Source: Bacteroidia bacterium (GTDB lineage Bacteria; Bacteroidota; Bacteroidia; Chitinophagales; Chitinophagaceae). Taken from it: 64,000 bases of DNA. The translations under genes were made by a program, and so were the position numbers. Position 1 is the stretch's first letter; each line of letters opens with the position of its first letter. Below are positions 42,319-51,883 of the stretch, one piece after another. The notes under the pieces were generated by a model, which was given only the letters and a program-made list of their open reading frames with translations, ran no database searches and was not told the DNA's origin. The stretch covers positions 124,001 through 188,000 of the forward strand of contig JAUIBA010000004.1 of the NCBI GenBank assembly GCA_030427635.1, given 5' to 3'.

Positions 42319-43866
42319 ATGAATACTTCAAAACTTCTACTACTGGCACCGGCAACATGGGCAGTAATAGGCACAGCAAATGCTCAGGATATTACCTCTG
42401 CTTATTTCCTGTCTAACCTTACGACTCAGGGTACTGCCCGCTCTATGGGCTTTGGCAATGCATTAGGCTCCATAGGTGGAGACTACAGTTCAGCAAGTGT
42501 CAACCCTGCCGGGCTTGGTATTTACAGAAGCTCAGAAATGAGTATTACCCCTACACTCAGAATGAATGGTACAAGATCGGCCTACTCCGGTACTGAAACT
42601 CTTGATAACAATGTCCGTTTCAACTTCAATAGTTTCAGCATGGTATTTACCGATGCGCCGCGTGGCAAGCGATACGAAAGGCGAAACTGGAAAGCTGTCT
42701 CATTTGCTTTTGGTATGAACCGGGTAGCCGACCTGAACAGAAATTACACGTATTCCGGTGTCAATTATAATAACTCCATTACGCAGGTATTCGAGTCTGA
42801 TGCCAATCAATACCCCGGAGATGCTACAAGTGGTGTAGCCAGTAATTATCCGGGACATCTGGGTTGGGAAAGTTATCTGATAGATAAGATAGGACAGGAT
42901 TCCTTCCGTACAATAGTACCATTCGGAGGTGGTATAGCACAAACAAAAACAGTAGAAGAAAGAGGCAGAGTCAATGAATATACATTATCATTAGGTGGTA
43001 ATTATAAAGAAGAGCTGATGCTGGGAGTAACCCTGGGCATTCCTTCGGTTCGCTATTCACTTACTTCTGAGTACACTGAAACACTGGCACCTGGTAATAA
43101 TGAGCCCAATACTGCCGGCTTTTCTTCTCTACGCCAAACTCACAAAATAGACATCAAAGGTGTAGGTGTAAACCTGAAAGTGGGAGCTATATATAAAGTA
43201 AACAATAACGTGCGGGTAGGGGCAGCAATTCACTCACCCAGCTATTATGCACTTAACGATACGTACTCACCCTCACTCTTCTCTACCGTAAATGGCACCA
43301 ACCATCAATTGACACCCGGCAATCAGATGACACAGTATAACGAGTTCAACTATGGCCTCGTAACTCCATGGCGTGGCATACTGAGTGCATCTTATATAAT
43401 GAAAGGTATAGGGTTCATTACCGCCGATTATGAATATGCCAACTATGGTTTTATGCGCTTTGACTACCCTCTTGCTTCTGATGGCACAAACAGCTATCAG
43501 GCAGAACAAACAGCTATAAACCAGTCTATAAAAAACAGCTATCAGAGTACCTCTAACTTTCGCCTGGGTGCAGAAGCATTACTTACAAAATACTTCATGG
43601 CCAGAGCTGGATTTGGGTACTACAGTAATCCGTTCAAAGGCACTGGCTTATCCGGACAAAGGATGGACTTTAGTGCCGGTCTTGGGTTCAGAAGTAATGG
43701 ATTTTTCACAGATATTGCTTTCGTACACAGTGCGTACTCTATCGTTAACCAACCATATGATATAGACTACAACTATGTGCTAAGCTCAGCTCCTACGGCC
43801 ATACCTACAGCTACGACTGACTTTAGCCTGAACAATGTTGCAATTACATTTGGGGTTAAGTTTTAA
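42319..43866 (+). CDS. Outer-membrane transport protein, OmpP1/FadL/TodX-like
   Basis: A 515-residue beta-barrel with signal peptide (TSKLLLLAPATWAVIGTANAQ). The mature N-terminus carries the family start GTARSMGFGNALGSIGGDYSSASVNPAGLGIYRSSEM, which forms the hatch. Repeated amphipathic strands follow and the C-terminus VAITFGVKF ends in Phe, as expected for BAM-dependent barrels. FadL-type proteins import hydrophobic compounds such as fatty acids or aromatics. The specific ligand is unknown. A short hairpin follows the stop. Confidence 0.9.
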   Translation: MNTSKLLLLAPATWAVIGTANAQDITSAYFLSNLTTQGTARSMGFGNALGSIGGDYSSASVNPAGLGIYRSSEMSITPTLRMNGTRSAYSGTETLDNNVRFNFNSFSMVFTDAPRGKRYERRNWKAVSFAFGMNRVADLNRNYTYSGVNYNNSITQVFESDANQYPGDATSGVASNYPGHLGWESYLIDKIGQDSFRTIVPFGGGIAQTKTVEERGRVNEYTLSLGGNYKEELMLGVTLGIPSVRYSLTSEYTETLAPGNNEPNTAGFSSLRQTHKIDIKGVGVNLKVGAIYKVNNNVRVGAAIHSPSYYALNDTYSPSLFSTVNGTNHQLTPGNQMTQYNEFNYGLVTPWRGILSASYIMKGIGFITADYEYANYGFMRFDYPLASDGTNSYQAEQTAINQSIKNSYQSTSNFRLGAEALLTKYFMARAGFGYYSNPFKGTGLSGQRMDFSAGLGFRSNGFFTDIAFVHSAYSIVNQPYDIDYNYVLSSAPTAIPTATTDFSLNNVAITFGVKF

Positions 43867-43915
43867 GCAAGCACCTGTAAATCAACGCACAACATTTCTA
43901 ATGAATTGATTTGTG

Positions 43916-43950
43916 TTTTTATTAACGGCTCTATGTGCCGTAAATAAATA
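43916..43950 (+). terminator. Hairpin after the FadL-like gene
   Basis: TTTATTAACGGC pairs with GCCGTAAATAAA at 11 of 12 positions around a 7-base loop. AT-rich flanks make it a plausible terminator. Confidence 0.45.
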
Positions 43951-44003
43951 GATTTGCAGTTGGATTCTATATCAACATCCATTTATTTACTAACAATCGA
44001 TTT

Positions 44004-44855
44004 ATGAAGCTGACAAACATGCTGTTCCTTGGGGCCGCTGCATCTGCCATGATGTTTTCATGCGCTGCTCCTAAAAAACTCAAGAAATGCGGGGAAAACT
44101 ACACGAAACTGGATAGTGTTTACCGCCAACTGATGATAGAACATGCCAAATCCCAGGCACAACACAACGCAGATCTGGACAAAATAAAATCACTTGAAGC
44201 ACAGCTGGCAGACAGCAAAGCAAATAGCAGCCAGGTATTGAATCAACTGAAAGACCTTTCTGTAATATCAGGAGCACAGGCAGAGAGCATCAAAAAATCT
44301 ATGGATAACATAGGTGTGAAAGATGCTTACATAAAAGAACTACAGGGCGCAATAAACAGAAAAGACTCTATGAATATGGCGCTTGTTATTAACCTTAAAG
44401 GCGCTATCGGAAATCTCAACGACGATGATGTAAACGTAAAAGTGGATAAAGGCGTAGTTTATGTTGACATTTCTGACAAGATGCTGTTCAAGAGTGGCAG
44501 CTATGACATAACAGAGCGTGCCAGCGAAGTACTGGGCAAGGTAGCAAAAGTTATTACCAGCCAGCCAGACATTGAGTTTCTGGTAGAAGGTCATACCGAC
44601 GACAAGCCTTACAAAAACGGCGTACTTGTAGACAACTGGGACCTGAGTGTGAAGCGTGCCACATCAGTAGTTCGTGTACTTCAGGATAAGTATCATGTAC
44701 CACCAAGCCGCATGACAGCAGCAGGCCGTGCAGAATATGTGCCACTGGCATCTAACAGTACCAAAGAAGGTAATGCTATGAACCGCCGTACACGTATCGT
44801 GATACTGCCACAGCTCGACCAGTTCTTCAAACTTCTGGAAAAACCGGCAAACTAA
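44004..44855 (+). CDS. OmpA family lipoprotein with coiled coil
   Basis: A 283-residue outer-membrane/periplasmic protein. The signal KLTNMLFLGAAASAMMFSC gives a lipobox Cys20 followed by AAPKKLKKCG. Residues about 35-130 are a heptad-rich helix (MIEHAKSQAQHNADLDKIKSLEAQLADSKA). The C-terminal OmpA domain binds peptidoglycan: FLVEGHTDDKPYKNG, WDLSVKRATSVVRVL, and NRRTRIVILPQ with the conserved Arg. It tethers the outer membrane to the wall. A strong terminator follows. Confidence 0.92.
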   Translation: MKLTNMLFLGAAASAMMFSCAAPKKLKKCGENYTKLDSVYRQLMIEHAKSQAQHNADLDKIKSLEAQLADSKANSSQVLNQLKDLSVISGAQAESIKKSMDNIGVKDAYIKELQGAINRKDSMNMALVINLKGAIGNLNDDDVNVKVDKGVVYVDISDKMLFKSGSYDITERASEVLGKVAKVITSQPDIEFLVEGHTDDKPYKNGVLVDNWDLSVKRATSVVRVLQDKYHVPPSRMTAAGRAEYVPLASNSTKEGNAMNRRTRIVILPQLDQFFKLLEKPAN

Positions 44856-44874
44856 CTGAAATCCATATATCAAT

Positions 44875-44916
44875 AAACCCGAAGCCCCACATATTGTGGG
44901 ACTTCGGGTTTTATGT
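44875..44916 (+). terminator. Terminator of the OmpA-like gene
   Basis: AAACCCGAAG-C-CCCACA pairs with TGTGGG-A-CTTCGGGTTT with one mismatch, followed by TTATG. It is a long GC-rich stem with a 3-base loop. Confidence 0.85.
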
Positions 44917-44974
44917 AACTGCGGAACAGCCTATACTACCAGAGTAGTAAACTCAATATTTCCTTTGCCCAAAC

Positions 44975-45009
44975 TAATAATGCCGCCCCGATAAGGAGCG
45001 GCATTATTA
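44975..45009 (-). terminator. Terminator of rplY
   Basis: A perfect 12-bp stem TAATAATGCCGC / GCGGCATTATTA with an 11-base loop lies 22 bases beyond the rplY stop on the minus strand. Confidence 0.7.
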
Positions 45010-45031
45010 CATTTATACTACTGTAAAATAA

Positions 45032-45628
45032 TTACTTCTTGGCACCTTTAGCCGCGGCAGCAGCTTCGCTGTCGGCCTGGCGCAGAGCACGTGTAGTAAC
45101 AACTGATGCTACAGGGATACGTGGAGAGTTAAGTATCTCCATGTTATCGGCCTTTACATCTTCTACACGGATATTACCGTGCAGCTGCAGATTGTCTATA
45201 GGCACTTCAATGCTCTCCTGCAGATACTTAGGATAAGTACGTACTCTCAGTGATTTGATTTTCAGCAGCAGACGACCACCATCTTTCACACCCTGCGACT
45301 GGCCTGTGAAGTTGATAGGCAGGTTTGCGATAACCTTACGGTCATCAACAAGCTCCAGAAAGTCAACGTGTGTCAGCTCATCAGTAATAACATCAAACTG
45401 AATATCTTTAACGATAGCGCGGTAGTTCTTGCCGTCTATTACGAGGTCAGCCAGCTGAAACTCTGGTGTGTACACGATAGAACGGAACACCATCAGCGGT
45501 GCACTGAAATGTATGGTTTCATTACCTCCGTAAAGTACAGCAGGTACCATACCCTGAGAACGAAGCTGGCGTGATGATTTTTTGCCATAATCGCTTCTCC
45601 TTGCTCCTTCAATTTTTACACTTTTCAT
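45032..45628 (-). CDS. rplY: 50S ribosomal protein L25/Ctc
   Basis: Binds 5S rRNA in the large subunit. The start is set at MKSVKIEGARRSDYGKKSSRQLRSQG, the normal N-terminus, rather than the track's upstream codon. An N-terminal L25 domain (VPAVLYGGNETIHFSAP) is followed by the TL5/Ctc C-terminal domain (HVDFLELVDDRKVIANLPINF, GVKDGGRLLLKIKSLRV). It ends in an Ala-rich tail (SEAAAAAKGAKK). 198 residues, as usual for Bacteroidota. It lies downstream of prs on the same strand, with its own TACCTTTG box at 45796. Confidence 0.95.
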   Translation of the reverse strand: MKSVKIEGARRSDYGKKSSRQLRSQGMVPAVLYGGNETIHFSAPLMVFRSIVYTPEFQLADLVIDGKNYRAIVKDIQFDVITDELTHVDFLELVDDRKVIANLPINFTGQSQGVKDGGRLLLKIKSLRVRTYPKYLQESIEVPIDNLQLHGNIRVEDVKADNMEILNSPRIPVASVVTTRALRQADSEAAAAAKGAKK

Positions 45629-45795
45629 TTTTAAGTGTTTTGTCCTTTCAAAGCCGGGCGAGAGTCCGCCAAACATCCGGTCTTTGAAAAATTTGTTTTA
45701 AATAAGGAACCCTACATCCTGCAGGGAGCGGATTTTTTTGTATAAACAGTCTTGAAATTTCTTATATCAGTGTCCCGAGAAAGAAAATCCGGGCG

Positions 45796-45803
45796 CAAAG
45801 GTA
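45796..45803 (-). promoter_or_regulatory. -7 promoter box of rplY
   Basis: Minus-strand TACCTTTG is a perfect TANNTTTG match just downstream of the prs stop. It predicts an rplY leader of about 160 bases, long enough for autoregulation. Confidence 0.5.
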
Positions 45804-45805
45804 CG

Positions 45806-46756
45806 TTACTTTCTGTTACTATGTATAAACAGCGAACTTATTGATTTATTTTCAAAGGTGTTGCGAATCGCTACTGCAAACAGGTCGGCTGTAGGCAACA
45901 CTTTTATTTTATCAATATGCTGCTTCAACGGTATTGTATCGCACACTACCAGCTCTTCCAGCTGAGAGTTTGCAATATTGCTGTAAGCATTACCACTCAG
46001 TACAGGATGTGTACAGAATGCCCTTACCGACAATGCACCGCGCTCTTTTAGTATACCTGCAGATTTGCTCAGAGTACCGGCAGTATCGCATATATCATCT
46101 ATAAGCACTACATTTTTACCGGTAACATCTCCTATTACAGTCATGGCGGCCACTTCATTGGCACGCTTGCGCTGCTTGTCGCAGATAACCATATCTACTT
46201 CAAAGTATTTGGCTACTTCACGAACCCTGTTTGTGCTGCCTACATCGGGCGACGCAAATATCAGATTAGTCCTGTCCAATTGCAGGGACTCAATGTAGGG
46301 TATAAATATTGCCGAAGAATCCAGATGATCTACCGGTATATCAAAGAAGCCCTGTATCTGTGGAGCGTGAAGGTCCATTGTCATTACCCTGTTGGCACCG
46401 GCTGTAGTTAACAGGTTTGCCACCAGCTTAGACGCAATGGAAACACGTGGTTTATCCTTACGGTCCTGACGGGCAAAACCAAAATAAGGTATTACTGCAG
46501 TGATATAGCCTGCTGACGCCCTGCGGGCCGCATCTATCATCATAAGCAATTCCATAAGATTATCTGACGGTGCAGATGTGGACTGAACCAGAAAAACATA
46601 ATCTCCGCGAACAGACTCCTGAAACACTGGCTGAAATTCACCATCGCTGAATTTCTGTATAGTCAGTGCCCCCAGAGTGGTGCCATAGCTGTGAGCAATT
46701 TTTTCCGCAAGATAAGTGGATCCGGTTCCCGAAAAGATCTTTACTGAAGGTTCCAT
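45806..46756 (-). CDS. prs: Ribose-phosphate pyrophosphokinase
   Basis: Makes PRPP from ribose-5-phosphate and ATP for nucleotides, His and Trp. The start is set at MEPSVKIFSGTGSTYLAEKIA, giving 316 residues; the track runs 44 codons further upstream through the promoter. Landmarks: KFSDGEFQPVFQESVRGDYVFLVQST; PYFGFARQDRKDKPRVSIASKLVANLL; VMTMDLHAPQIQGFFDIPVDHL; and the PRPP loop VLIDDICDTAGTLSKSAGIL. The first metal site DLHAPQ is intact. A TACCTTTG box lies 20 bases upstream. Confidence 0.97.
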   Translation of the reverse strand: MEPSVKIFSGTGSTYLAEKIAHSYGTTLGALTIQKFSDGEFQPVFQESVRGDYVFLVQSTSAPSDNLMELLMMIDAARRASAGYITAVIPYFGFARQDRKDKPRVSIASKLVANLLTTAGANRVMTMDLHAPQIQGFFDIPVDHLDSSAIFIPYIESLQLDRTNLIFASPDVGSTNRVREVAKYFEVDMVICDKQRKRANEVAAMTVIGDVTGKNVVLIDDICDTAGTLSKSAGILKERGALSVRAFCTHPVLSGNAYSNIANSQLEELVVCDTIPLKQHIDKIKVLPTADLFAVAIRNTFENKSISSLFIHSNRK

Positions 46757-46775
46757 GACGCTGTAAAATGGAGTG

Positions 46776-46783
46776 CAAAGGTA
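46776..46783 (-). promoter_or_regulatory. -7 promoter box of prs
   Basis: Minus-strand TACCTTTG, a perfect TANNTTTG match, lies 20 bases before the prs ATG. It supports the shorter prs start. Confidence 0.55.
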
Positions 46784-46912
46784 TGGAAACATTGCGATAA
46801 TATTGGACGACTTATGAGTTATCTGTGTCCCTGCTATAACTGTAAAAATTGTCAGATATTTTCTCAATGTCACCCATTGCCTCAACAAAATATTTATCTA
46901 TTTTTCGATACA

Positions 46913-47836
46913 ATGAACTACAAAAAAATTATTCAGTTTATCCTGCTCTCTTTCTGTATCAGCTGGGCATCTGCACTTGCAATGAAGCTATGCAACATCC
47001 CCTATGGGAGTATGACATCACTTGTCATTATTGCCATATGCTATATGGGAGGACCAGCAATTGCCACATTTTTCCTGCAGAAATTCGTTTATAAAGAATC
47101 CTTCGCTGGCTATGGCTGGACCATTGCTCATCGTAAAAAAATATGGTTTTTAAATACACCGCTTACATTCATAGCACTCATCGGCACCACACTGGGAGTG
47201 ATAGCATTGCTGGGAAATACAGGCATAGTAACTCAATTTGGCAGAATAGATATGAGTTATGAGCATTTTTCAAAACAGCTAACTACACTATACCTTGAAA
47301 GTAACGGGATGTCTGACATCAAAATCCCAGCTGTAAGTCCTGCACTTATTCTGATAATAATATTACTGGGTGGCATTATAGGTGGCAGCACGCTTAATCT
47401 TCCTGTAATGTTCGGTGAAGAGTTTGGATGGCGGGGGCTGATGCTTGCTGAGACCAGAAAAATGGGGTTTCTGAAATCGAACATGTTGATAGGTTTTGTA
47501 TGGGGAATATGGCATGCCCCTATAATAATGATGGGCCACAATTACCCTCACCACCCTATCACAGGCATCGCAATGATGTGTATGATGACTATGGCTATAG
47601 CTCCGGTATTTGCATGGCTGCGCATCAGGTCGCGCTCTATTCTTGATGTATGCATGCTACATGGCATGATAAACAGTACTGCTACTGTTTTCAGCCTGTA
47701 TATAGCTGACGGTCATGAGATGTATGCCTCCATTGCCGGCTGGGCCGGTGTACTGGCAGGAGCGGTGCTCACTGTATGCATATGCATCTTTGATAAACCC
47801 TTTGTAAAAAACTATGCTGTTCCCGAATACATGTAA
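46913..47836 (+). CDS. CPBP family intramembrane metalloprotease
   Basis: A 307-residue membrane protein with about eight helices. The start is set at MNYKKIIQFILLSFCISWASAL. The ABI/CPBP motifs are visible: motif 1 GEEFGWRGLMLAETRKMG (EExxxR), motif 2 FVWGIWHAPIIMMGHN (FxxxH), and a third helix with RSRSILDVCMLHGMINSTATVF. Members are related to Rce1 and prenyl-CAAX proteases; bacterial roles include bacteriocin self-immunity and peptide maturation. No bacteriocin-like gene is adjacent. It is divergent from prs. Confidence 0.92.
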   Translation: MNYKKIIQFILLSFCISWASALAMKLCNIPYGSMTSLVIIAICYMGGPAIATFFLQKFVYKESFAGYGWTIAHRKKIWFLNTPLTFIALIGTTLGVIALLGNTGIVTQFGRIDMSYEHFSKQLTTLYLESNGMSDIKIPAVSPALILIIILLGGIIGGSTLNLPVMFGEEFGWRGLMLAETRKMGFLKSNMLIGFVWGIWHAPIIMMGHNYPHHPITGIAMMCMMTMAIAPVFAWLRIRSRSILDVCMLHGMINSTATVFSLYIADGHEMYASIAGWAGVLAGAVLTVCICIFDKPFVKNYAVPEYM

Positions 47837-47878
47837 GTATATACCGCCTGCATAAAATTACATTTACATAACTGTAAT

Positions 47879-47886
47879 TATCTTTG
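47879..47886 (+). promoter_or_regulatory. -7 promoter box of purB
   Basis: TATCTTTG matches TANNTTTG and ends four bases before the purB ATG. The predicted transcript start coincides with the start codon, so purB may be leaderless. Confidence 0.45.
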
Positions 47887-47890
47887 CGCC

Positions 47891-49240
47891 ATGGAACTGA
47901 ACGCACTCACGGCAATAAGCCCGGTAGATGGCCGATACCGTAGTCAACTGGCAGCATTAGCCCCTTTTTTCTCAGAGTTTGGTCTTATCCGCTATCGGGT
48001 AAGAGTAGAAGTAGAATATTTTCTCTATCTGGCAGAAAAAAAGATATTTAAACTACCTGCAGGTGTGAAAGCTGCTAAGTTGCGCTCCATTTATGAGCAA
48101 TTCTCTGAAGCTGACGCAGCACAGATAAAGCAGACAGAAAAAATCACCAATCACGACGTAAAAGCCGTAGAGTACTTTCTGAAAGAAAAGCTGGCTGCAC
48201 TTGGTGCCGGTGATAGTGTAGAATGGGTTCACTTTGGCCTTACATCGCAAGACGTAAACAATACAGCTGTGCCCCTGCTATGGAAAGAAGCTATGGAGCT
48301 GGAATTCCTTCCTGCATTGCTAAACATGCATCTGCACCTGTATCACCTGGCGCAGGAATGGAAAGGTATACCTATGCTGGCGCGCACACACGGGCAACCA
48401 GCCTCCCCTACTACACTGGGCAAAGAACTGATGGTGTTTGTAGAAAGACTGGAAGGACAGATAGACCAATTGCTCAACATTCCGTTTGCGGCAAAGTTTG
48501 GCGGTGCTACCGGCAACTTTAATGCACATCATGTAGCATTCCCTGATATGGACTGGGTAAAATTTGGCAACGACTTTGTAGAGAAAAAGCTGGGACTGGA
48601 ACGCATGCAGTTTACCACCCAGATAGAGCACTACGATAACCTGGCAGCACAGTTCGATACGCTGAAACGGATAAATACCATCCTTATAGACCTGTGCAGA
48701 GATATATGGCAGTATATAAGCATGGAATATTTCAGGCAGAAAGTAAAAGAAGGAGAAGTAGGCAGCAGTGCCATGCCACATAAAGTAAACCCTATAGATT
48801 TTGAGAATGCAGAAGGTAACCTGGGTATAGCAAATGCATTATATGAGCACCTCAGTGCTAAACTACCCATAAGCCGCCTGCAGCGGGATCTTACAGACAG
48901 CACTGTACTGCGTAATATAGGGGTACCGATGAGCCACGGTTTTCTGGCACTCAGGTCTATAGAAAAAGGTCTTGGAAAACTCCTGCTAAACAAGGCTAAA
49001 ATGGAAGAAGATCTGGAACGTAACTGGGCTGTAGTGGCAGAAGCAATACAAACCGTACTGAGAAGGGAAAACTATCCTAAACCTTATGAGGCACTGAAAG
49101 AACTTACACGAGGCAAATCAAGCATTACCAAAGAAGACATACATGCTTTTATCGGTACATTGAAAGTATCTGCCAAAGTAAAAAAGGAATTGAAGGCTAT
49201 TACTCCTTATAACTATACTGGTGTGGATTTTGATTACTAG
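47891..49240 (+). CDS. purB: Adenylosuccinate lyase
   Basis: Acts twice in purine biosynthesis, cleaving SAICAR and adenylosuccinate to release fumarate. At 449 residues it belongs to the longer E. coli-type subgroup. Landmarks: TAISPVDGRYRSQLAALAPFFSEFGLIRYRV; WVHFGLTSQDVNNTAVPLLW; MLARTHGQPASPTTLGKEL; and the fumarase-superfamily signature GSSAMPHKVNPIDFENAEGNL. The catalytic Ser and the His residues are present. It is a single gene with its own terminator. Confidence 0.97.
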   Translation: MELNALTAISPVDGRYRSQLAALAPFFSEFGLIRYRVRVEVEYFLYLAEKKIFKLPAGVKAAKLRSIYEQFSEADAAQIKQTEKITNHDVKAVEYFLKEKLAALGAGDSVEWVHFGLTSQDVNNTAVPLLWKEAMELEFLPALLNMHLHLYHLAQEWKGIPMLARTHGQPASPTTLGKELMVFVERLEGQIDQLLNIPFAAKFGGATGNFNAHHVAFPDMDWVKFGNDFVEKKLGLERMQFTTQIEHYDNLAAQFDTLKRINTILIDLCRDIWQYISMEYFRQKVKEGEVGSSAMPHKVNPIDFENAEGNLGIANALYEHLSAKLPISRLQRDLTDSTVLRNIGVPMSHGFLALRSIEKGLGKLLLNKAKMEEDLERNWAVVAEAIQTVLRRENYPKPYEALKELTRGKSSITKEDIHAFIGTLKVSAKVKKELKAITPYNYTGVDFDY

Positions 49241-49280
49241 TTCTCTCCACCGGCATTAGTCTTCACATATAACATTTGAT

Positions 49281-49310
49281 AAATCAGGACCAGATGGTCC
49301 TGATTTATAT
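49281..49310 (+). terminator. Terminator of purB
   Basis: AAATCAGGACCA and TGGTCCTGATTT form a near-continuous palindrome, a 10-bp stem if a 6-base loop is allowed, followed by ATATTTTG. Confidence 0.75.
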
Positions 49311-49494
49311 TTTGTACCAATTTGAGAACCATACTATTACGTGGTTTTATAAAATGGCATGCTCATTACTTTTACTGAATAATACTGAGTGGCACTTTTT
49401 TTGTTAACAAACAATCAATAAAAGGAAACAATATGTATATTGCACTAATCATAAATAATTCATGTAACTACATTTAAAATTCAGACTGCAAAAA

Positions 49495-51825
49495 ATGAAA
49501 AGATTAGCACGCTATCTGTTACCCGCTTTTTTGATTCTTACGGCATCATTTAATGCACTAGCAACAACGCCAATAGAAGCTTTTGTAGCCAGGATGAAAG
49601 CAACAAGCCAGTTTGCACCGGTAAGCAACATATGGCAAACTGACAACAATTACGACTATGCTAAAATGCAGCAGTATGTGGAAGAAGGTCAGGCACTTAC
49701 AGTAAGCTATGATAACCTGGGCAGATTTATGCAGCAAAAAAACACTTCCTTCAGCCTAATATTACCTGACGGGGCTGGTAGCTCCTACACTATTGAACTG
49801 GCACGCTATGATTACTTCTCTAACGACTTTGAAGTACACACAAAAGGTGCTAATGGTGAAGATATAAGAGTGAACTATACTCCGGGGCTTTATTACAGTG
49901 GAATAGTAAAAGGATATCCGGGTTCGATTGCATCTTTCTCATTTTTCAAAAATGAAGTATATGGTATCTTCTCTATACCAAACGTGGGAAACTTTGTACT
50001 GGCTCCTAATACACTGGAGGGTAACTCTTACGACTACAATCCCAGCTATGTGCTATACAACGATGCCTTGCTGAAAATAAAACATCAGGCCCCCGGATGC
50101 GCTACAGATCAACTGCCTGAACTATTTGGTGATGAAAACAACTTTGCAGCCCATAAAACAACCACTTTCCTCAACAATAAAGTATATAATAATTGCACCT
50201 ATCTGCGTGTGTATGAAGTAGTAGATTATGACATGTACACACAAAAAGGTTCTAATGTCACTACAGCTACCAACTATGTTACCGCTTTATTCAATAATCA
50301 GGCTACTATATACCGCAATGAAGGTGTACCAATAGTGCTAAAACATCTGCAGATAAATACTGCAACAGATGAATATATGTCAATTACCAGTGCACAGTCT
50401 GTACGGTTTCTCCGCAAATTCGGCTGGGTTACTAAAAATGTCATGCACGGTTGTGATGTAGCGTTACTGCTATCTACCCGTTTTGGCACACTGGGAGGCA
50501 TTGCATGGGTAAAGGCTATATGCAAATCGTACTCCAACAGTGACTCCAGTGGCTCATATGGTTTTGCCAATGTAAACAATGTGGGTATCACCAACTTCCC
50601 CACATACAGCTGGAATGTGGAAGTACTGAGCCATGAAATGGGTCATATGGTGGGCTCTCCACACACACACAGATGCTGCTGGAACCCACCTGCGCGCAAC
50701 ACTGCTATAGATGGCTGCTATACTATAGAGGGTTCATGTCCGGTACCTTCGCCCGCACTTCCTGCCGGTGGCGGTACGATTATGAGTTACTGCCATCTTA
50801 CTTCTGTAAATATCAACTTTTCAAAGGGTTTCGGCCCTCAGCCCGGAGATACTATCAGAAGGTTTATACGCCAGCGCTTAGGCACTACATCCACGGCATT
50901 CCCTACCTGCGGAGAAAAATACAAACCTAATGTAACGCTACCCGTATCTAACCGCAGAATTGTAGCAAACAGAGAATGTACCGACATCAGCGGAACAGAT
51001 ACTACTACCTACTTCTGGTATGATAAAAATACTGCCGCGTATGAAGATGATACGCTGGTAATGGTCATGAAAAAGAATAGCAATTTCATCGGCACGCTGG
51101 ACTCTGCGGGCTTTAGTGTAGAGACCGGCACCTCGCCACTATATGGTTCAGGAAGAGCCGATACAATGGCATTCCCTCCCGGCACTGCTACAGCATCACC
51201 TATTGGGCTGGCTATGCGCCGGTACTGGAAAATAACCGCAACTGCTGTACCTGCATCACCGGTGACACTCATGCTACCCTTCACTGCTCAGGACACCACA
51301 GATATAGACGGCAGCGTACCTGGCCCTACAAGCGTCAATAATCTGAAACTCTACTGGGTAAATAACCCTACCAACCCCAGCCCTTATGCTGATAGCGTTT
51401 ACTTCACTACGGCTGCCAATGTAAAAGTATATACCAAAGCAGCTACACCATCGGCATCAGAATGGAGTCTTAGTAATGATGGCAGTACACTATTTGCTAC
51501 TATCAACACTACTAATCTGAAAGCAGGAGGATCTGCATTCTATAACAGTACACTTGTTTCTGTGAAGGATATAAATAGCATAGCCGGAAACATACGCATA
51601 TTCCCCAACCCTACCCGTAGTGCATGGTATATCTCTATGGAAAATGCCGGGAATAACCCAATGGATATACATATATACAGTGCTGATGGCAGGCAGATGT
51701 TGCAGCAACTGCTAACCCCAACAGCAACCAATATGATAGATGCAACCAAACTACCAGCAGGTATATACTACTACCGCATCATAAACGGTAATGAAGTGCT
51801 TACCGGTACACTGAGCCGAGAATAG
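49495..51825 (+). CDS. Secreted reprolysin-like metalloprotease with T9SS sorting domain
   Basis: A 776-residue secreted zinc protease. A signal peptide (LLPAFLILTASFNALA) is followed by a propeptide-like region. The metzincin site is VEVLSHEMGHMVGSPHTHRCCWN near residue 380 (HExxHxxGxxH; the third ligand is a His). A Met-turn candidate GGTIMSYCH follows about 50 residues later. A beta-sandwich region leads to a type A C-terminal sorting domain: IRIFPNPTRSAWYISME, IYSADGRQMLQQ, LPAGIYYYRI and ends VLTGTLSRE. It is exported by the type IX system and probably attached to the surface. Targets are unknown. Confidence 0.9.
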   Translation: MKRLARYLLPAFLILTASFNALATTPIEAFVARMKATSQFAPVSNIWQTDNNYDYAKMQQYVEEGQALTVSYDNLGRFMQQKNTSFSLILPDGAGSSYTIELARYDYFSNDFEVHTKGANGEDIRVNYTPGLYYSGIVKGYPGSIASFSFFKNEVYGIFSIPNVGNFVLAPNTLEGNSYDYNPSYVLYNDALLKIKHQAPGCATDQLPELFGDENNFAAHKTTTFLNNKVYNNCTYLRVYEVVDYDMYTQKGSNVTTATNYVTALFNNQATIYRNEGVPIVLKHLQINTATDEYMSITSAQSVRFLRKFGWVTKNVMHGCDVALLLSTRFGTLGGIAWVKAICKSYSNSDSSGSYGFANVNNVGITNFPTYSWNVEVLSHEMGHMVGSPHTHRCCWNPPARNTAIDGCYTIEGSCPVPSPALPAGGGTIMSYCHLTSVNINFSKGFGPQPGDTIRRFIRQRLGTTSTAFPTCGEKYKPNVTLPVSNRRIVANRECTDISGTDTTTYFWYDKNTAAYEDDTLVMVMKKNSNFIGTLDSAGFSVETGTSPLYGSGRADTMAFPPGTATASPIGLAMRRYWKITATAVPASPVTLMLPFTAQDTTDIDGSVPGPTSVNNLKLYWVNNPTNPSPYADSVYFTTAANVKVYTKAATPSASEWSLSNDGSTLFATINTTNLKAGGSAFYNSTLVSVKDINSIAGNIRIFPNPTRSAWYISMENAGNNPMDIHIYSADGRQMLQQLLTPTATNMIDATKLPAGIYYYRIINGNEVLTGTLSRE

Positions 51826-51849
51826 TACGACATACTCATCCAATATCTG

Positions 51850-51878
51850 AAAAGAGCGGGCTAAACACCCGCTCTTTT
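51850..51878. terminator. Bidirectional terminator between convergent protease genes
   Basis: A perfect 11-bp stem AAAAGAGCGGG / CCCGCTCTTTT with a 7-base loop, with T-runs in both directions. Confidence 0.9.
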
Positions 51879-51883
51879 ACTAT

